Positions 39,497 through 54,400 of a DNA stretch of 64,000 bases are shown here, in pieces. Made by a program: the position numbers and the translations under genes. The number at the start of each line of letters is the position of its first letter. Within the stretch, counting starts at the first letter, position 1. This DNA is from Nocardia amamiensis (GTDB taxonomy: Bacteria > Actinomycetota > Actinomycetes > Mycobacteriales > Mycobacteriaceae), in NCBI RefSeq assembly GCF_015477605.1, contig NZ_JADLQX010000018.1, positions 1 through 64,000 of the forward strand. Reading direction: 5' to 3'. The notes below the pieces were generated by a model, which saw nothing but the letters and a program-made list of their open reading frames with translations, was not told the DNA's origin and did not search any database.

Positions 39497-42400
39497 ATGG
39501 CGGATGATGGGTACGACCTTCGGGTCTTGCTGACACGGGCATTTCGCCGGATTCAGGAGTTGGAGGCAGGGCCGGGGCGCGAACCGATCGCTGTCATCGG
39601 TATGGGCTGCCGCTTCCCCGGCGGTGCCGAAAGCCCGCAGCAGTACTGGGAACTGCTCTCCTCGGGGCGCGGCGCGATTGTCGAAGTGCCGGAAAACCGT
39701 TGGCCGGTAGCGGATTCGGCGCCGCGGAGGGCGCGGCGGCGGGCCGGTTTGCTCGCCGGGCCGATCGATGCCATGGACACGGAGTTCCTGGGTATCGCGC
39801 CGCGGGAAGCGGCATCGATGGATCCGCAGCAGCGCCTGGTCCTCGAAGTCGCTTGGGAGGCAATGGAAGACGCCGCGTTGGTGCCGGACGGGCCCGCGGC
39901 GGCACGCACCGGCGTCTTCCTCGGTGTGAGCTGGCAGGAGTACCAGCGCACGATCACGCCGGACTGGGTGAGCTCGGTGGACGCGCACACGCTGACGGGA
40001 ACGATGTCGAGCATCGCGGCCGGGCGGGTGTCCTATGTGCTCGGGTTGCGTGGACCCGCGGTGGCGATCGACACCGCATGCTCGTCGTCGCTGGTGGCCG
40101 TGCACCAGGCGTGTCGCAGTCTGCGCGCGGGGGAGTGCGAGGTCGCGCTGGCGGGCGGGGTGAATCTGCTGCAGTCCGAACTCACCTCCGAGGCGCTGGC
40201 CCGGATGGGCGCGCTCTCACCGGACGGGCACTGTCGTCCCTTCGACGCGCGGGCGAACGGGTATGTGCGTGGCGAAGGCGCGGGTGTCGTTGTCCTGAAA
40301 CCGCTGTCCAGGGCACTCGCCGACGGTGATCCCATCCGGGCGCTGATCCGAGGCTCTAGCGCGAACCACGACGGTCGTTCCATGGGACTGACCGCGCCGA
40401 ACCCGACCGCGCAACGCGAGCTGCTGCGTGATGCGCTGGCCGACGCCGGATGCGAAGCCGACCAGGTCGGCTACGTCGAAACGCACGGTACCGGTACGCC
40501 GCTGGGCGATCCGATCGAGATCGAGGCGTTGTCCCAGGTCCTCGGCGCGCCGAGGGCGGACGGGTCGGTCTGCCTGCTTGGTTCGGTCAAGTCTCAGATC
40601 GGTCATCTGGAAGCCGCAGCGGGCATCGCCGGGCTGATCAAGGCGGTGCTGCAACTGGAGCACGAACGCATCCCGCGCCAGCACGATTTCGCCACGATGA
40701 ACCCCAAGATCGCGCTCGACGGCACGGCGCTGGCGGTGCCGACCGACGATGTCGCGTGGCCACGCACCGACCGGCCGCGGCTGGCGGGAGTGAGCTCGTT
40801 CGGGTTCGCGGGCACCAATGCGCATGTGCTCTTGGAGCAGGCACCCGAACCGGCGCCGACCGTGGACCCGCAAGAGCCTGCGCTGCTTGCGATTTCAGCG
40901 CGGACCGCCTCCGCGCTCGACGCGCTCTCACGGCGCTACGTCGAGCATTTGGACACGACGCAGTCCTCGCTCGCCGACATCGCCGCCACTGCGACGCTCG
41001 GGCGCTCGCATTTTGTTCACCGACACGCGATCGTTGCACGGACGACCGCGAACGCGGCCCGGAAACTCGCAGGACCGTCTGGTCGGTCGACCGACCTCGA
41101 GCCGGGGAAGCCGCGGGTCGCGATGCTGTTCACGGGGCAGGGAGCGCAGTACGCGGGGATGGGTGCCGCGCTTGATCGCAGGTATCCGGCTTTCCGCGCG
41201 GCGTTGGACCGCTGTGACGACATCCTGGGACCGCTTCCTGGCGGGATGCGTTTGCGGTCGGTGCTGTTCGACGCGAACGACGAGATGCTGATCCGCACCG
41301 AGTACGCGCAGCCAGCGCTGTTCGCCATCGAATGGGCGTGTGCCGAACTGTGGGCAGCGTGCGGCGTTCGTCCCGATATCGTGCTCGGGCACAGTCTCGG
41401 TGAGCTGGTGGCGGCGACCGTGGCGGGGGTTCTCGATGTGGAGGCCGGGCTGCGGCTGGCAGCGGAGCGCGGTCGGCTGATGCAGAAGGTCGCGCAGCAG
41501 GGGGCGATGGCGGCGGTCTTCGGGAAACCCGAGGAGTTCGAAGCGCTGCTGGGCGAGCTGGCGGCGGAGGCGGCCGTGGCGGCGATCAACAGCCCGGGAC
41601 AGTTCGTCGTCTCCGGAACGGCGGAGGCGGTGCGCCGGATCCTGGAAGACGCTGACCAGCGGTCGATACGCTCGGTGATGTTGCCCGGCGGCACGGCATT
41701 CCACTCGCCGCTGCTGGATCCGATGCTGGACGAGTTCGAAGCGCGGGTCGCCGAGCTGGTTCGCGTGCCGCGAGCAGCGGCGATTCCGCTGGTGTCGAAC
41801 GTGACCGGCACGCGGATCGACTCCAGGTTGGACGCCGCGTACTGGCGTGCGCATGCCCGCGGGACGGTACGGTTCGCCGACGGCGTGCGGACGGTCGCCG
41901 ACTTCGGCGTGAACGCGTATCTCGAAGTGGGACCGCATCCGGTGCTGCTGGACTTCGGCCGGCAGGCCGACCCGGACGCTCTGTGGGTGCCGAGTATGCG
42001 CCGGACGTCCACCGACGACGAGGTGTTGCTCACCGGGATCGGTCAAATGTATTGCTCGGGTGCGGACATCGCCTGGACGTCGGTGATTCCGCCGCAAGCG
42101 CGGCGGCGCAACGGGCTGCCCACCTACCCCTTCGAACGAGAGCGGGTGACTGTGCCGATCGCGGGCGCATCCTCGAACACCGGATATCTCGCCGAGCATC
42201 GGTTCCAGGACCGGGCCGTGGTGCCCGCCGCGTATCTCGCCCTGCGAGCGTTGCGCGCGGTCGGTGGCGTGGAGGGTGAACTCGTCGACTTCGTCGCGGC
42301 CCGGCCGGTGCCGCTGGAGGAATTGACCGACCCCGTCGTGTCCGGTGCGGATGGCCGCGCCGATGTTCGGTTCCAGGTCGACAACGGCGCTCGCACAGCG

Positions 42401-45400
42401 GCTTCCGGATCGGTGCAGGCCGCCACCTCGAATCGACCACGTGACTCCAGCGAACTTGCTGTGGCACGCCGCGCGGCGTCCACCGACTGGGAGGTCGCGG
42501 ATTTCTATCGCCGCTGCGCGGACGCGGGGTTGAGCTTCGGTCCGCGGTTCCGCTGGATCACCCGGCTGCAAGTCACCGACAACAGCGTGCTCGCCGAACT
42601 GACCCGCCCAGCGGAATTGGCCGGCGAACCGGACGCCGCGCTGGCGTGCCTGCTCGACGCCGCGGTGCAGACCGGTCTCGCGCTGACCGCCCGGCAGACT
42701 CATGCGGCGCAGTTGCCGGTCGGCATCGGCAGATTGCGTTTGCCCGGCCGGGAAGCGGCGGCGAAAGCGTGGGCACTGGCCGAACGCACCGACCGCACAG
42801 TCCGCGTCACCGTTTTCGATACCGCGGGCGCGGTGGTTTGCGAGATCGACGACGTGTGGTTCGCCGATTCCGGCGCGGCAGAATGGCCGGATCGAGACCT
42901 CGTGTCCGGCCTGGCGCACCGTCCGGTCTGGGAGCCTGCCGCGACCTCGGCGAGTGGCCGCGGCCCCGGTGCGGCGCTGGTGATCGGCGTCGGGCGGCAG
43001 GCGGACCGGCTCGCCGCCGCGTTGCGCGTAGCGGGCGCCGACGCGGTGGCGGTGGAGCGCACGACCGATCCCGCCGCCTGGCCCGACGGCGACCGGGCGG
43101 TGATCTACCTCGCCGACACCGAGGCCGACGACAGCGCGGAGGCCGCTCGAACGGAGACCGATTTCGTCCTCGGCGTGGTCCAGGCGATGGCGCGGACGGC
43201 CTCCGCCGGTCCGTTGTACTTGGTGACGATGGGAGTCGCCGGCGCGCTTCCCGGCGAACGTGTGCGGCCCGCAGCGGCCACGCTGTGGGGACTGGGCGCG
43301 GTGGTGCGCACCGAACTGCCCGAACTGCGCTGCCGCCTGATCGATCTGCCGGTCGGCGCACGCTGCGACGACCGCCGACTGGTCGACGAGATCTGTTCCA
43401 CTACTTCGGACCCCGCCGTCGCGCTGCGTGGACGCCATCGCTATGTGATGCGGACGGAGTCGTTCGACGACGGCGGGAGAGTGCCGCGAATCGAGCGCGA
43501 TGCGGCGTATCTGATCACCGGCGGGCGCGGAGCGTTGGGGTTGACGGCCGCGCGGACGCTGGCCGAGTCCGGTGCGGGCACCGTGGTGCTGGTCGGTCGC
43601 AGCGCCCCGGACGCCCGGGCCGAGAGCGAGATGGCGCGGATCGCCGCCTTGGGTACCCGCGTGGAGACTGCGTCTGTAGACGTCGCAGATCGAAACGCCT
43701 TGTCCGACTTGCTTGCTCGCTTCGGTGGTGAGCTTCCCCGGTTGGCTGGAGTCGTGCACTGCGCGGGCGTTCTGGACGACGCGATGCTGATCGAGCAGAC
43801 CTCGGCGCACGTCGACCGCGTGTTCGCTGGAAAAGTCGCGGGTGCCTGGCACTTGCACGAGCTGACCGCGGAGAGCCCGCTCGAGCTGTTCGTGTTGTTC
43901 TCGTCGGTCAGCGCCACTGTCGGCACGGCTGGACAGGGCAACTACGCCGCGGCGAACGCGTATCTCGATGCCCTCGCGCGCCTGCGGCTCGCCGACGGGC
44001 TGCCTGCCGTCAGTATCGCGTGGGGCCCCTGGGCGGGCACCGGCATGGCCGGAGGGCTGAGCGACGCGGCCCGCCGGGCTTGGGCACGCCACGGCGTCGC
44101 CGAACTGGCCGCCGAGGATGGCGCTCGGGTGCTGCGCTCGCTGTTGTCGGCGGAGGGGGTCGTCGCGGTATTTCCCCCTGCCGCAGACGCTTCGGTGCGG
44201 CAGGAGGCGGTGGCCGACGCCGACGATCAGGATATGGACGCCCCGCGCGAGGCGGCGGATCTGGTCGAGCTGGTCCGCGCCCACGCCATGACCGCGCTCG
44301 GTCGCAGCGCGCCTGTTGCCGACCGCACGCCGCTGCGTGAACTCGGGCTGGATTCGATGATGGCCGTCGAGCTGCGCAACGCGCTCTCCGCCGACCTGGG
44401 GGTGCGGCTTCCAGCGACCCTGCTGTTCGATCATCCGACCGTGGCCGCGGTGTCCGAGGAAATCGCCCGGCTGAGCGCGCGCAGCGCCGCCGCCCCGCGC
44501 CGCATGGCGCGGGAGCAGGCCGAACAGCGACCGATCACACGCACCTCCGAGCAGCTCACGCCCACCGTGTACCCAACTGAACCGCCGGTTACACCTACTA
44601 CGTCCGACGTGTCGCAGCTCACAAGTGCTGAATCCGATGCCGCCGCCGACGATTACGCCGACGCGATCGCGATCATCGGCATGGGCTGCCGCTATCCCGG
44701 TGGCGTTGGCGGACCAGCGGACCTGTGGCATCTACTCACGACGGAGACCGACGCGGTGACGGAGGTGCCCGCGCACCGCTGGGACGTGGACGCCTATTTC
44801 GATCCCGACCCGGACGCCGAAGGCAAGACATACACGCGCTGGGGCGGTTTCGTCGATGCTGTCGAGGAGTTCGACGCCGGATTCTTCGACATCTCCGTCG
44901 GCGAGGCGCGCATGCTGGATCCTCAGCAGCGGTTGCTGCTGGAAACGTCCTGGGAAGCATTGGAAAACGCCGGATATCCGGCGAGCCGGTTGGAGGGCAG
45001 CCGGACCGGGGTCTTCGTCGGTTTGATGTCCAACGACTACGCCGAGCGGATGGCGCGGGCGGATGTGGCGCCCAATGCCTGGTTCGGCACGGGCAATCTC
45101 TCCAGCGTCGCCTCTGGGCGGCTCTCATATTTCTTCGGCGCCAACGGACCGAGTCTGACCGTCGATACGGCGTGCTCGTCGTCGCTGGTGACAGTCCATA
45201 CGGCGGTGCGTAGCCTGCGCAGCGGCGAATGCGACCTCGCGCTGGCCGGCGGCGCCACCGTTGTGCTCACTCCGTCGCTCGACATCTACTTCGCCCGGGC
45301 GCGTGGACTGGCCGCCGACGGGCGATGCAAGAGCTTCGACGCGCGGGCCGATGGTGTGGTCTGGAGCGACGGCGCGGGAGTGCTCGTGCTCAAACGGCTG

Positions 45401-48400
45401 GCGGATGCCCGGCGGGACGGCGATCGGGTGCTCGCGCTGGTGCGCGGGTCGGCGGTCAACTCCGACGGGCGCAGCCAGGGACTCAGCGCGCCGAATGGTC
45501 CGGCGCAGGAGCGGGTCATCCGAGCGGCGCTCGCCGACGCCGCGGTCGAGGCCGCCGAGATCGACTACGTCGAGACCCACGGCACCGGAACCGCTCTCGG
45601 CGACCCGATCGAAGTGAACGCGCTCGCCTCGGTGCTGGCCGACGACCGCACCGAGGCCGCACCGCTGTGGATCGGTTCGGTGAAATCGAACCTCGGGCAC
45701 ACCCAGGCTGCGGCCGGTATCGCCAACATCATCAAAGTGATCGAGTCGATGCGGCACGAACGCATCCCCGCCTCGCTGCACTTCCGGTCGGGTAATCCGC
45801 ATATCGACTGGGATTCCGTCGCCGTCCGCGTGGTGGCCGAGGAGCGGCCGTGGCGGCGTTCGCGGCGACCGCGCCGGGCGGGTGTGAGCGCGTTCGGGAT
45901 CAGCGGCACCAACGCGCACGTAGTGATCGAGGAGGCGCCGCCGACGCCGGAAACCGGTCCGGTCGACGACTCCGGACCTCACCTGCTGGTCCTGTCCGCT
46001 AAGAGCACCGACGCGCTGCGCGAACTGGCCGGCAGGTACCGGGACTTCCTGGCTACGCATCCCGAGACCGGGCTGGTGGATGTATGCGCCGCGGCCGCGT
46101 TGGGCCGGACGCATTTCGGCGAGCGGGTGGCGATCACGTTCGATACCGCGGCACAGCTGCGCGCGGCGCTCGACAATGTCGCTTCCGGGATCACCGCGAG
46201 TGGATCGGTCGCTGATCTGGCCGAGTCGAGCGAGGCGGACGACCTGGCCCGCCGGTATGTGAGCGGAGACGAGATCGACTGGAAACCGGTGTACTCCGCT
46301 CGCCCGCGGCGCCATGTCGACTTGCCGACCTACCCGTTCCAACGCAAGAGGCATTGGCTCGAACTCGAGTCACGGCCGGATACCACGCCGACGTCGCGTG
46401 TCCTGCGGGTCACTCCGGAGATGTTCGGGGGTCACCGGCTGCGCGGCGTGCCGACCGTGCCCGCGGCATGGCTGTGCACCCAGTTGAGCGGCATTGCCGC
46501 CCAGCTGCCCGGTGCATGGGCGGTCACGGGGCTGCGGCTGGTGACGCCGCTGGAGGTCACCGCCGAAACGACGGTTCGGGTGACGCTCGACCCCGGCTCG
46601 GACGGATACGACGTGCGCATCATGGGCGCCGACGGAACTTCGGTCGCGGACGCGAAACTCGCTGTCGCCGAGCAGAGTTCCTTTGACGATGCAGCCGACG
46701 GCGCGGCGTCGGCCGATGCGCGGGTATGGCCTGCCTACTACGAGAAGCTGGCGCGACTGGGGCTGGATTTGGGCGCGGACTACCGCTGCGCGACCGAGTT
46801 CCGGCGGATCAGCGACACCGAAGCCGAGGCAGTGTTCCGACTGCCCGAGCACGACGCGGAGACGCTCGATCCGATCCTGCTCGACGCCTGCTTGCACACC
46901 GTCGTGCTGACCGGCGCGTCGGCGTATGCGCTGTTCTTACCATCCGCTATAAATCGTGCTCAATTGTTCGGCAGGCCGACTGTCGGGGATACGACCGTCA
47001 GATGCCGAGTGCGGGTAACCGAGAGCGGCGGGCGGGTCGTCATCGGTGACGCCACACTCCGCAGTGCGTCCGGTCGACTGCTCGCACGCCTCACCGGAGT
47101 ATGCCTGTTCGCCACGAACACCACCGATGCGGCGCCGAAAGCCGATGTCGCCGAGTCGTCCAGGATTGCGCGGCTGCTGCATCACGTCGATTGGGTGCCC
47201 GCGGAGAACGCACCGGTGCGGGGCGAGAGCGCGGGTCGCTGGTTGATCTTCAGTGACGGGGCGGTCGGTGACGCCGTCGCCGCTGGACTGGCTGCGCGCG
47301 CTGCCCAGACCGTGGTCGTACGCCCCGAGGACATCGACGGCCGATCGGCTCCAATCGACACGAGTTCTGCGCACGGCGTCGTTTTCGCATGGACCGCAAC
47401 CACGTCGCAGACGCGCATCGACGCTGCCCTGCGGCTGGCCCGCGCGCTGGACGCGTCCGGGCGTCCGCCCGAGGCACTGTGGCTGCTCACGGTTAACGCC
47501 CAGCGCGTCGTCGCCGCCGACCGGCCTGATCCCGATCAGGCTCTGCTGTGGGGGTTCGGGCGCACGCTGGCGACCGAACACCCGGAGTTCGGGTGCCGGT
47601 TGCTCGACGTGCCCGAGGAATCCGCGGACGGCGCGCTGATCGCCGAGGGGATGCTCGGCGGACGGGAGGCTGGTGAGTTCGCGATCCGCGACGGCCGTTG
47701 GCTGGTCGCGCGCCTCGCGGCAGGCGCCGCGCCCACCGAGGACTACCGTTTGGTCGCACACCGTTCCGGCGAGTTCGACAAGCTGGGACTGGAATCCGGC
47801 GCTCGACGGGCACCCGGAACCGGCGAGATCGAAATCGCTGTCGCCGCCACCGGTATCAACGCGCACGACATCTGGGTTGCCTCCGGCTTACACCCGGACG
47901 CCGCCGCAGCGCTGGGTCTGGAATGCGCGGGACATGTCGTTGCTGTCGGTGCGGGGGTCGCGGATTTCGCGGTCGGCGACCGGGTTGTCGCTCTGGCAGG
48001 CAAAAGTTTCGCCCGCTATGTGACGGTGGATGATCGTCTGGTCGCTGCGTTGCCCGATCGGCTGTCCTTCGCCGAAGGCGCGACGATCCCGTTCTCGTTC
48101 ACCGCTGCCTGGCACGCGCTGTTCGACGTCGGTGCGCTGCGGGCCGGTGACCGAGTTCTCGTGCACGCGCCCGCCGACGGGATCGGTATGGCCGCGGTCC
48201 AGCTGGCCGCGCATGCGGGCGCACAGGTGTTCACGACGGCGGCGCTGCGGCGCTGGGCCGGCAGCGTGGGTGTGCGGGTCGCCCAGATCGACGCGTGGCG
48301 CGACCATGAGCTGGCCGAACGCGTCCGCGAGGCGACCGCAGGTCGGGGGCTGGATGTCGTCGTGCACGCTCTCGCCGGGGACCTCGCCGCGCGTGGTACC

Positions 48401-51400
48401 GAAATCCTCGGTCCGGGCGGCCGGTTCGTGGATGTGATCGATCCGGTGCAGACCCGTGTAAGCGGGCGTCACGATTTCGATCACCGCGAATTCGATCCGG
48501 CTGCCGTCGACCGGCAGCGCCTCGGCGTGATCCTGCGGGCCGTGATGGCGTTGTTCGAGCAGGGGTCGTTGCAAGCTCTGCCGCACGCGGTGCGTGGGAT
48601 CGATGAGGCCGCCCAGGCATTTCGCGCCATGTCGCAGCGCGAACATCCCGGTCGCGTCGTGCTGCTCGGCCGGGATGCCACGCCGGTGGCGCGCGGCGAC
48701 CGGCTCACCGACGGCACCTACCTGGTCACGGGCGGATTCGGTGGTCTCGGCGCGGCGGCCGCTCGCTGGCTGGCGGCCCGTGGGGCTGGGCATCTGGTGC
48801 TGGTCGGCAGACGAGCGCCGGACCCAGCAGGTGCGCGACTGCTGGAATCTTTGCGCGCGAGCGGTGTTCGCGTGGCGGCGCACCAGGTGGACGTGAGCGA
48901 GCGTGCGGCCGTCGCCGCGCTGCTGCGGAGCATCGAGGAGGCCGGGTTCCCGCCGCTGCGCGGCGTGGTCCACTGCGCGGGCGTGCTCGACGACGGCGTG
49001 GTGACCGAACAGTCGTGGTCGAGATTCGAGACCGTGCTCGGGCCCAAATACCATGCGGCGCGGCACCTCGACGAGCTGACTCGCGACCAGCCGATCGACC
49101 TGTTCGTCACCTATTCGTCGGTGGCGGGCGTGCTCGGCACGCCCGGTCAGGCGAACTACGCGGCGGCCAACGCGGCGTTGGATGCGTTGGCTTGGCGGCG
49201 GCGGGCCGAAGGACTGCCCGCGTTGAGCATCGCGTGGGGGCCCTTCGCCGACGTGGGCATGGCCGCCGACCGTGCGGATGTCACCGCCCGGCTCACCCGG
49301 CGCGGGCTGCCGCCGCTCTACGCGGGCGACGCGGACGCGGCGCTGGATCACCTCGTTCGGCTGGACAGCGCCACACCCGGCGTCTTCGATTTCGTGCCGC
49401 AGCGGTGGTATGCGGGCGGTACGTCCACGACGACGGCCCCAGCGACCGCCATTGCCCGAGAGGTTTCAACGGCGCCGACAGTGCCGCAACGAAAAGCGGC
49501 GAACGATTCCGCCGCGTGGGAGACGATCGTGCAGCGCGTCGCAATGCGTGTTCTCGATCGCGCGAGTGAGCTCGATCCCGATCTGCCGCTGCACGATACG
49601 GGCGTCGACTCGCTCACCGGGATGGAGTTGCGTGCCGCGCTGACCGCCGAAATCGGGATGCCGTTGCCGGCCGGGCTCGTTTTCGACTATCCGACCGTGC
49701 GCGACATCGCTCGGTTCTTGCAGCGCAAGGGTGCACCGGCGCCGACAGGGGTCGACGAGCCGACTGGACCGGGTGACGTTCGGCGGATCGAGTCGGCCGC
49801 GCTGGAACCCTCGGACTCGGCTCCGCTGGAACGCCCGGTGTCAGCTGCGGTGGAACACCGGCGGTCGGCCACGCTGGAGCCACCGATGTCGGCCCGGCCG
49901 GAATCGCTGACCTCGGCCGCGCCGGAACGACAAATGTCCGCCGCGGCGGAAACGCCGATCTCAGCTACGGCACCACCACTGTCAGCCGGCGCGCAAAACC
50001 CACTGTGGGCCACGACGGAACCATTGATCTCAGCCGCTCCGGAGCGACCAGCGTCGGCGGCTCCGGAACGGGCGATGTCCGCCACTACGGAACGAACAAT
50101 GTCCGCCACCGGGGAACCGCCGATGTCGTCCACCACGGAACGGCCGATGTCTACCACGGCGGAACGATCCGTCTCGGCCACGGCGACGCCATCAGCGTGG
50201 TACGGATCGGAAAACTCGGCACCACAGGGCGATTCTGCGTCGGATGCGACCGGCCGCGTGCCCCGGACCGAGGCCGCGTCCGAGAACGGCGACCGGCTCG
50301 AGACCGATGACGACCCGATCGTGATCGTCGGTATGAGCTGCCGGTTCCCCGGCGGCGTCCGCACACCGGAGGAATTCTGGGATCTGCTGTGGCAGGGCCG
50401 CGACGCGATCACCGAAGTGCCGCCGCAGCGCTGGGACATCGACGCCTATTACGATCCGGACCCTGCTGTGCTCGGCACGATGTACACCCGCTGGGGTGGG
50501 TTCGTCGACGGCGCCGACGAGTTCGATCCGGCGTTCTTCGGTATCGGCGCGGCGGAGGCGCGGGCAATGGATCCGCAGCAACGCCTGCTGCTGGAGACCA
50601 GCTGGGAGGCGCTGGAGCGTTCCGGCCGCGCACCGGGCGGTCTTGCGGGCAGCCGCACTGGAGTTTTCGTCGGCCTGTGCTTCAGCGAGTACCCCGGAAC
50701 ACCCATCCAGGCCGCGAACCCGACTGCGATCGGCGCGTACTCGGTGATCGGTTCGGCGCCGAGCGTCGCCGCCGGGCGGCTGGCCTACGCGCTCGGGCTG
50801 CAGGGTCCGGCGGTAACGCTGGACACTGCGTGCTCCTCGTCGCTGGTGGCGCTGCAGTCGGCCTGGGACGGATTGCGTGCGGGCCGTTGCGATCTGGCGC
50901 TGGTGGGCGGCGTCAATCTGCAATTGGCGCCCGAGACCACCATCGGTTTCTGCCGCCTCGCGTCGCTGTCGCCCGATGGCCGGTCGCGGGCGTTCGACGC
51001 CGACGCCAACGGGTACGTGCGTGCCGACGGTTGTGGCGTGCTGGTGCTCACCCGGCTGTCGGAGGCCCGCCGCAATGGTGACCGGGTGCTCGCGGTGGTC
51101 CGCGGGGTCGCGGTGAATCACGACGGGCGATCTAATGGTCTCACCGCGCCCAACGGTCCCGCACAGCAACGCGTCATCGCCGACGCGCTGGCCCGGGCGG
51201 GCGTCCAGCCGGACGCGGTGGACTATGTCGAGACGCACGGCACCGGCACGCCGCTCGGCGACCCTATCGAGGCGACGGCGTTGGCCGAGGTGTACGGCGC
51301 GGGCCGCACCCAGCCGCTGCTGATCGGCTCGGTCAAGACCAATATCGGGCACACCGAAGGGGCCGCGGGGGTCGCGGGTGTCATCAAGGCCGTGCTCATG

Positions 51401-54400
51401 TTGCAGCACGGCCAGATCCCGCCGAGCTTGCACTTCCATACGCCGAATCCGCTGATCGACTGGGCGGACGTGCCGCTCGAGGTGGTGCGCGAGGCCCGGG
51501 AGTGGCCGCGAAGCGGAAACGAGCCGACGATAGGTGTCAGCTCGTTCGGCATGAGCGGCACGAACGCGCACGTCATCCTGGCGCAAGGCGATCCGGCGCC
51601 GCTGCGGCAACCGGGCATGCCGAATGCGCAGGTGCTCGTCCTCTCGGCCCGCAACGAAGCCGCGCTGACCGCTGTGGCGCTCCAGTGGGCAGACGAAACA
51701 CACTCGGCCCAAGCCGATTTCGGAAATCTCGCCTACACCGCTGCCACCGCGCGCACGCATTTCGAAGAGCGGCTGGCAGTGGTCGCCGACAGCGGTGCGG
51801 ACGCGGCGCAGAGTCTGCGGGACGGAAAGGCGATCCGCGGGCGAGTGGAGCGGGCCGCGACCGCGAAGGTGGCGTTGCTCTTCACCGGGCAAGGGTCGCA
51901 GTACCCGGGCATGGCGCGGGAGCTGTTCGATTCCGAACCGATCTTCCGTGACGCGCTGCGGCAGTGCGACGCGGTGCTGGGGCCGATCGAGGACGGCATC
52001 GGCCTCTTGGACGCCTTGTACGGCGACCACGATGCGGGCCTGTTGCGGCGCACGGTGTTCACCCAGCCCGCGCTGTTCGCCGTCGAATGGGCGCTGTGGG
52101 AGCTGTGGCGAGCGTGGGGGATCACCCCTGCCGCGGTGCTCGGGCACAGCGTCGGCGAGTACGTCGCCGCCTGCGCGGCGGGCGCCATGACGATGGAGGA
52201 TGCGCTGCGGCTGATCGCCGTGCGCGGCAGGTTGATGCAGCGCCTTCCGGACGGTGGCGGGATGCTGGCCGTCGACGCCTCCGCCGACCAGATCGCATCG
52301 CTGGTGGCACGGTATGCGCCCGCGGTATCGGTCGCCGGATACAACGGGCCGGCTCAGGTGGTCGTCGCTGGACCGAGTTCCGCACTCGATCTCTTCCGGG
52401 ATGATCTTTCTACCAATGGAATTCGTGCCACACCTCTCACGGTCTCGCATGCGTTCCATTCCCCGGCGATGGACCCGATCCTGGATGATCTCGCCGCCGC
52501 GGCGGCGCGCGCGGCCTTGACCGATCCGGCGATCCCGCTGATCTCGAACCTCACCGGTGCGCCGCTACGGGCGGGCGAGTTGACCCCGGACTACTGGGCT
52601 CGTCAGGCGCGTCAGCCGGTGCGGTTCGCCCAGGGCATGCAAGCCATGGCCGGACTCGGGATCGGCACATTCCTCGAGATCGGTCCGCAGCCGACCTTGT
52701 CCACGCTCGGTGATCGTGTGCTGGGCGACTCGGCGCGGTTCGTCGCGTCGCTGCGCCGCGGGCGCGGTGATCGCGAAACGATGATGACGGCGCTCGCACA
52801 CCTGTATGTCGGTGGCGTGCCGGTGAACTGGGAGCAGGTCCACCGGTCGCACGGCCGCCGCAGGGTGTTGGCGCCGACGTACCCCTTCCAGCGGCAGCGG
52901 TATTGGGTCGAGTCCCCGACCGACGCCGCGGCGCGTCCGGCGGCGAGTATTCCCGCACGCCCGGGCGTTCCCGTGCGGACCGATCTACCCGGCGCGGCCG
53001 TCGATTTCGACCTGACGCTCCGACCGGACGCCCCGCGCTACCTGGCCGACCATGTCGTCGATCGGGATGTCGTCGTGCCGGGCGCCTGGTTCGTCTCGAC
53101 CATCGCCGCCACCGCGCGCGAGGTGGGCGCCGGTGAGGTGGTCGCGATCGATGACCTCGTGATCACCAGCGGCCTCACCCTGACCGGACCCCAGCCGGTG
53201 CGGGTGCGGTTCGAACCGAGCACCGACGGTTTCGCCGTGCTGGTGACGGCCGAGACCGCCGAGGGACCGCGCATCCACGCCCGGGCCCGTGTACTCGTCG
53301 GACAGCACCGGCTACCGGACGGTGCGAGCCAGGCGGAGATTCTCCGACACTGTCCGGAACATCTTGCCGGAGCGGACTTCTACGCACTGCTGGCGAATGC
53401 CGGCCTGCCCTACGGCCCGGCGTTCCGCCGCGTCGTGGATGTTCACGTGGGTGAGCGGGAAGCGCTGGTGACGCTGTCGGATCCCGACACCGACGCCGGT
53501 CCCGGCACGGTGCATCCCGTCTTGCTGGACGCGGCGTTCCAAGCGACATATGCGGCGATGTCGCCGCGGGCCGGGGACCACACCTGGGTGCCGTTCGCCG
53601 TGGACCGCGTGCTGGTCCCGGCGGGTGCGGGCACCGTTCGATTCGGCCATGTGCGCGTCGTCGAGCAGACGCCACAGCTGTGTGTCGCCGATGTTCGACT
53701 GCTCGATGAGGAGGGTTGTCCGGTGCTGGTCGCGGAGGGATTGCGAGTGATGCGGACACCCACGCCGGAGCCGGCCCGGAAGCCGTCCGGTCATACTGCG
53801 CATGATCGGTCCGCCTCGGATAGCTATCGAATCGACTGGCGGGAAGACGAATCGGCACTGCCCGGCGGTGCGAACGGGCGCTGGTTGGTCGTCGGGTCGG
53901 GTGGCTTTGCCGACGCGCTCGCCGAGGCACTGCGGGCGCGCGGCGCGGAGTGCGTGCTGGCCCGGCCTGGGCGCGGTTTCGCATTCCGCGGCGAGGACGA
54001 GTTCGAGGTCGATCTGGGTGTGCCCGCGGCGGTACGTGCCCTGCTCGGCGCCGTGAGCGACGGCCGTACACCGTTGCGCGGGATCGTCTCCGCGGTCGCG
54101 CTGCCGACTGCTGACGCACCCGCGCCCGCGCATGCGGAAAGTCTCGTGGTGGGCGCACTGCATCTCGTGCAGGCCGCCGCGCTCGCGGGGGAGCCCGCGG
54201 TGTGGCTGCTCACCCGTGACGGCCAGCGGGTCGATCCGTCCGATCGGGTTGCGCCGGAGCAGTCCGCGCTGTGGGGTTTTGCGCGCAGCGCGCAGCTCGA
54301 GCAACGCGAAATGCGCTGTTGCGTCATTGATCTGGATCGGCAGGCCGCAGCAGACGCGGTGGTCGACGTCCTCGTCGCGCCTTCGGGGCCAAGACAGCTG

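Noticed and set aside
40928..44731. A 1,267-residue minus-strand open frame inside the PKS
   Set aside because: Long antisense frames are expected opposite high-GC coding DNA. Its composition is Arg/His/Gly-rich and the plus strand encodes clear PKS domains.
50192..52459. A 755-residue minus-strand open frame inside the PKS
   Set aside because: Same reason: shadow of the KS3-AT3 coding strand with no domain signature.
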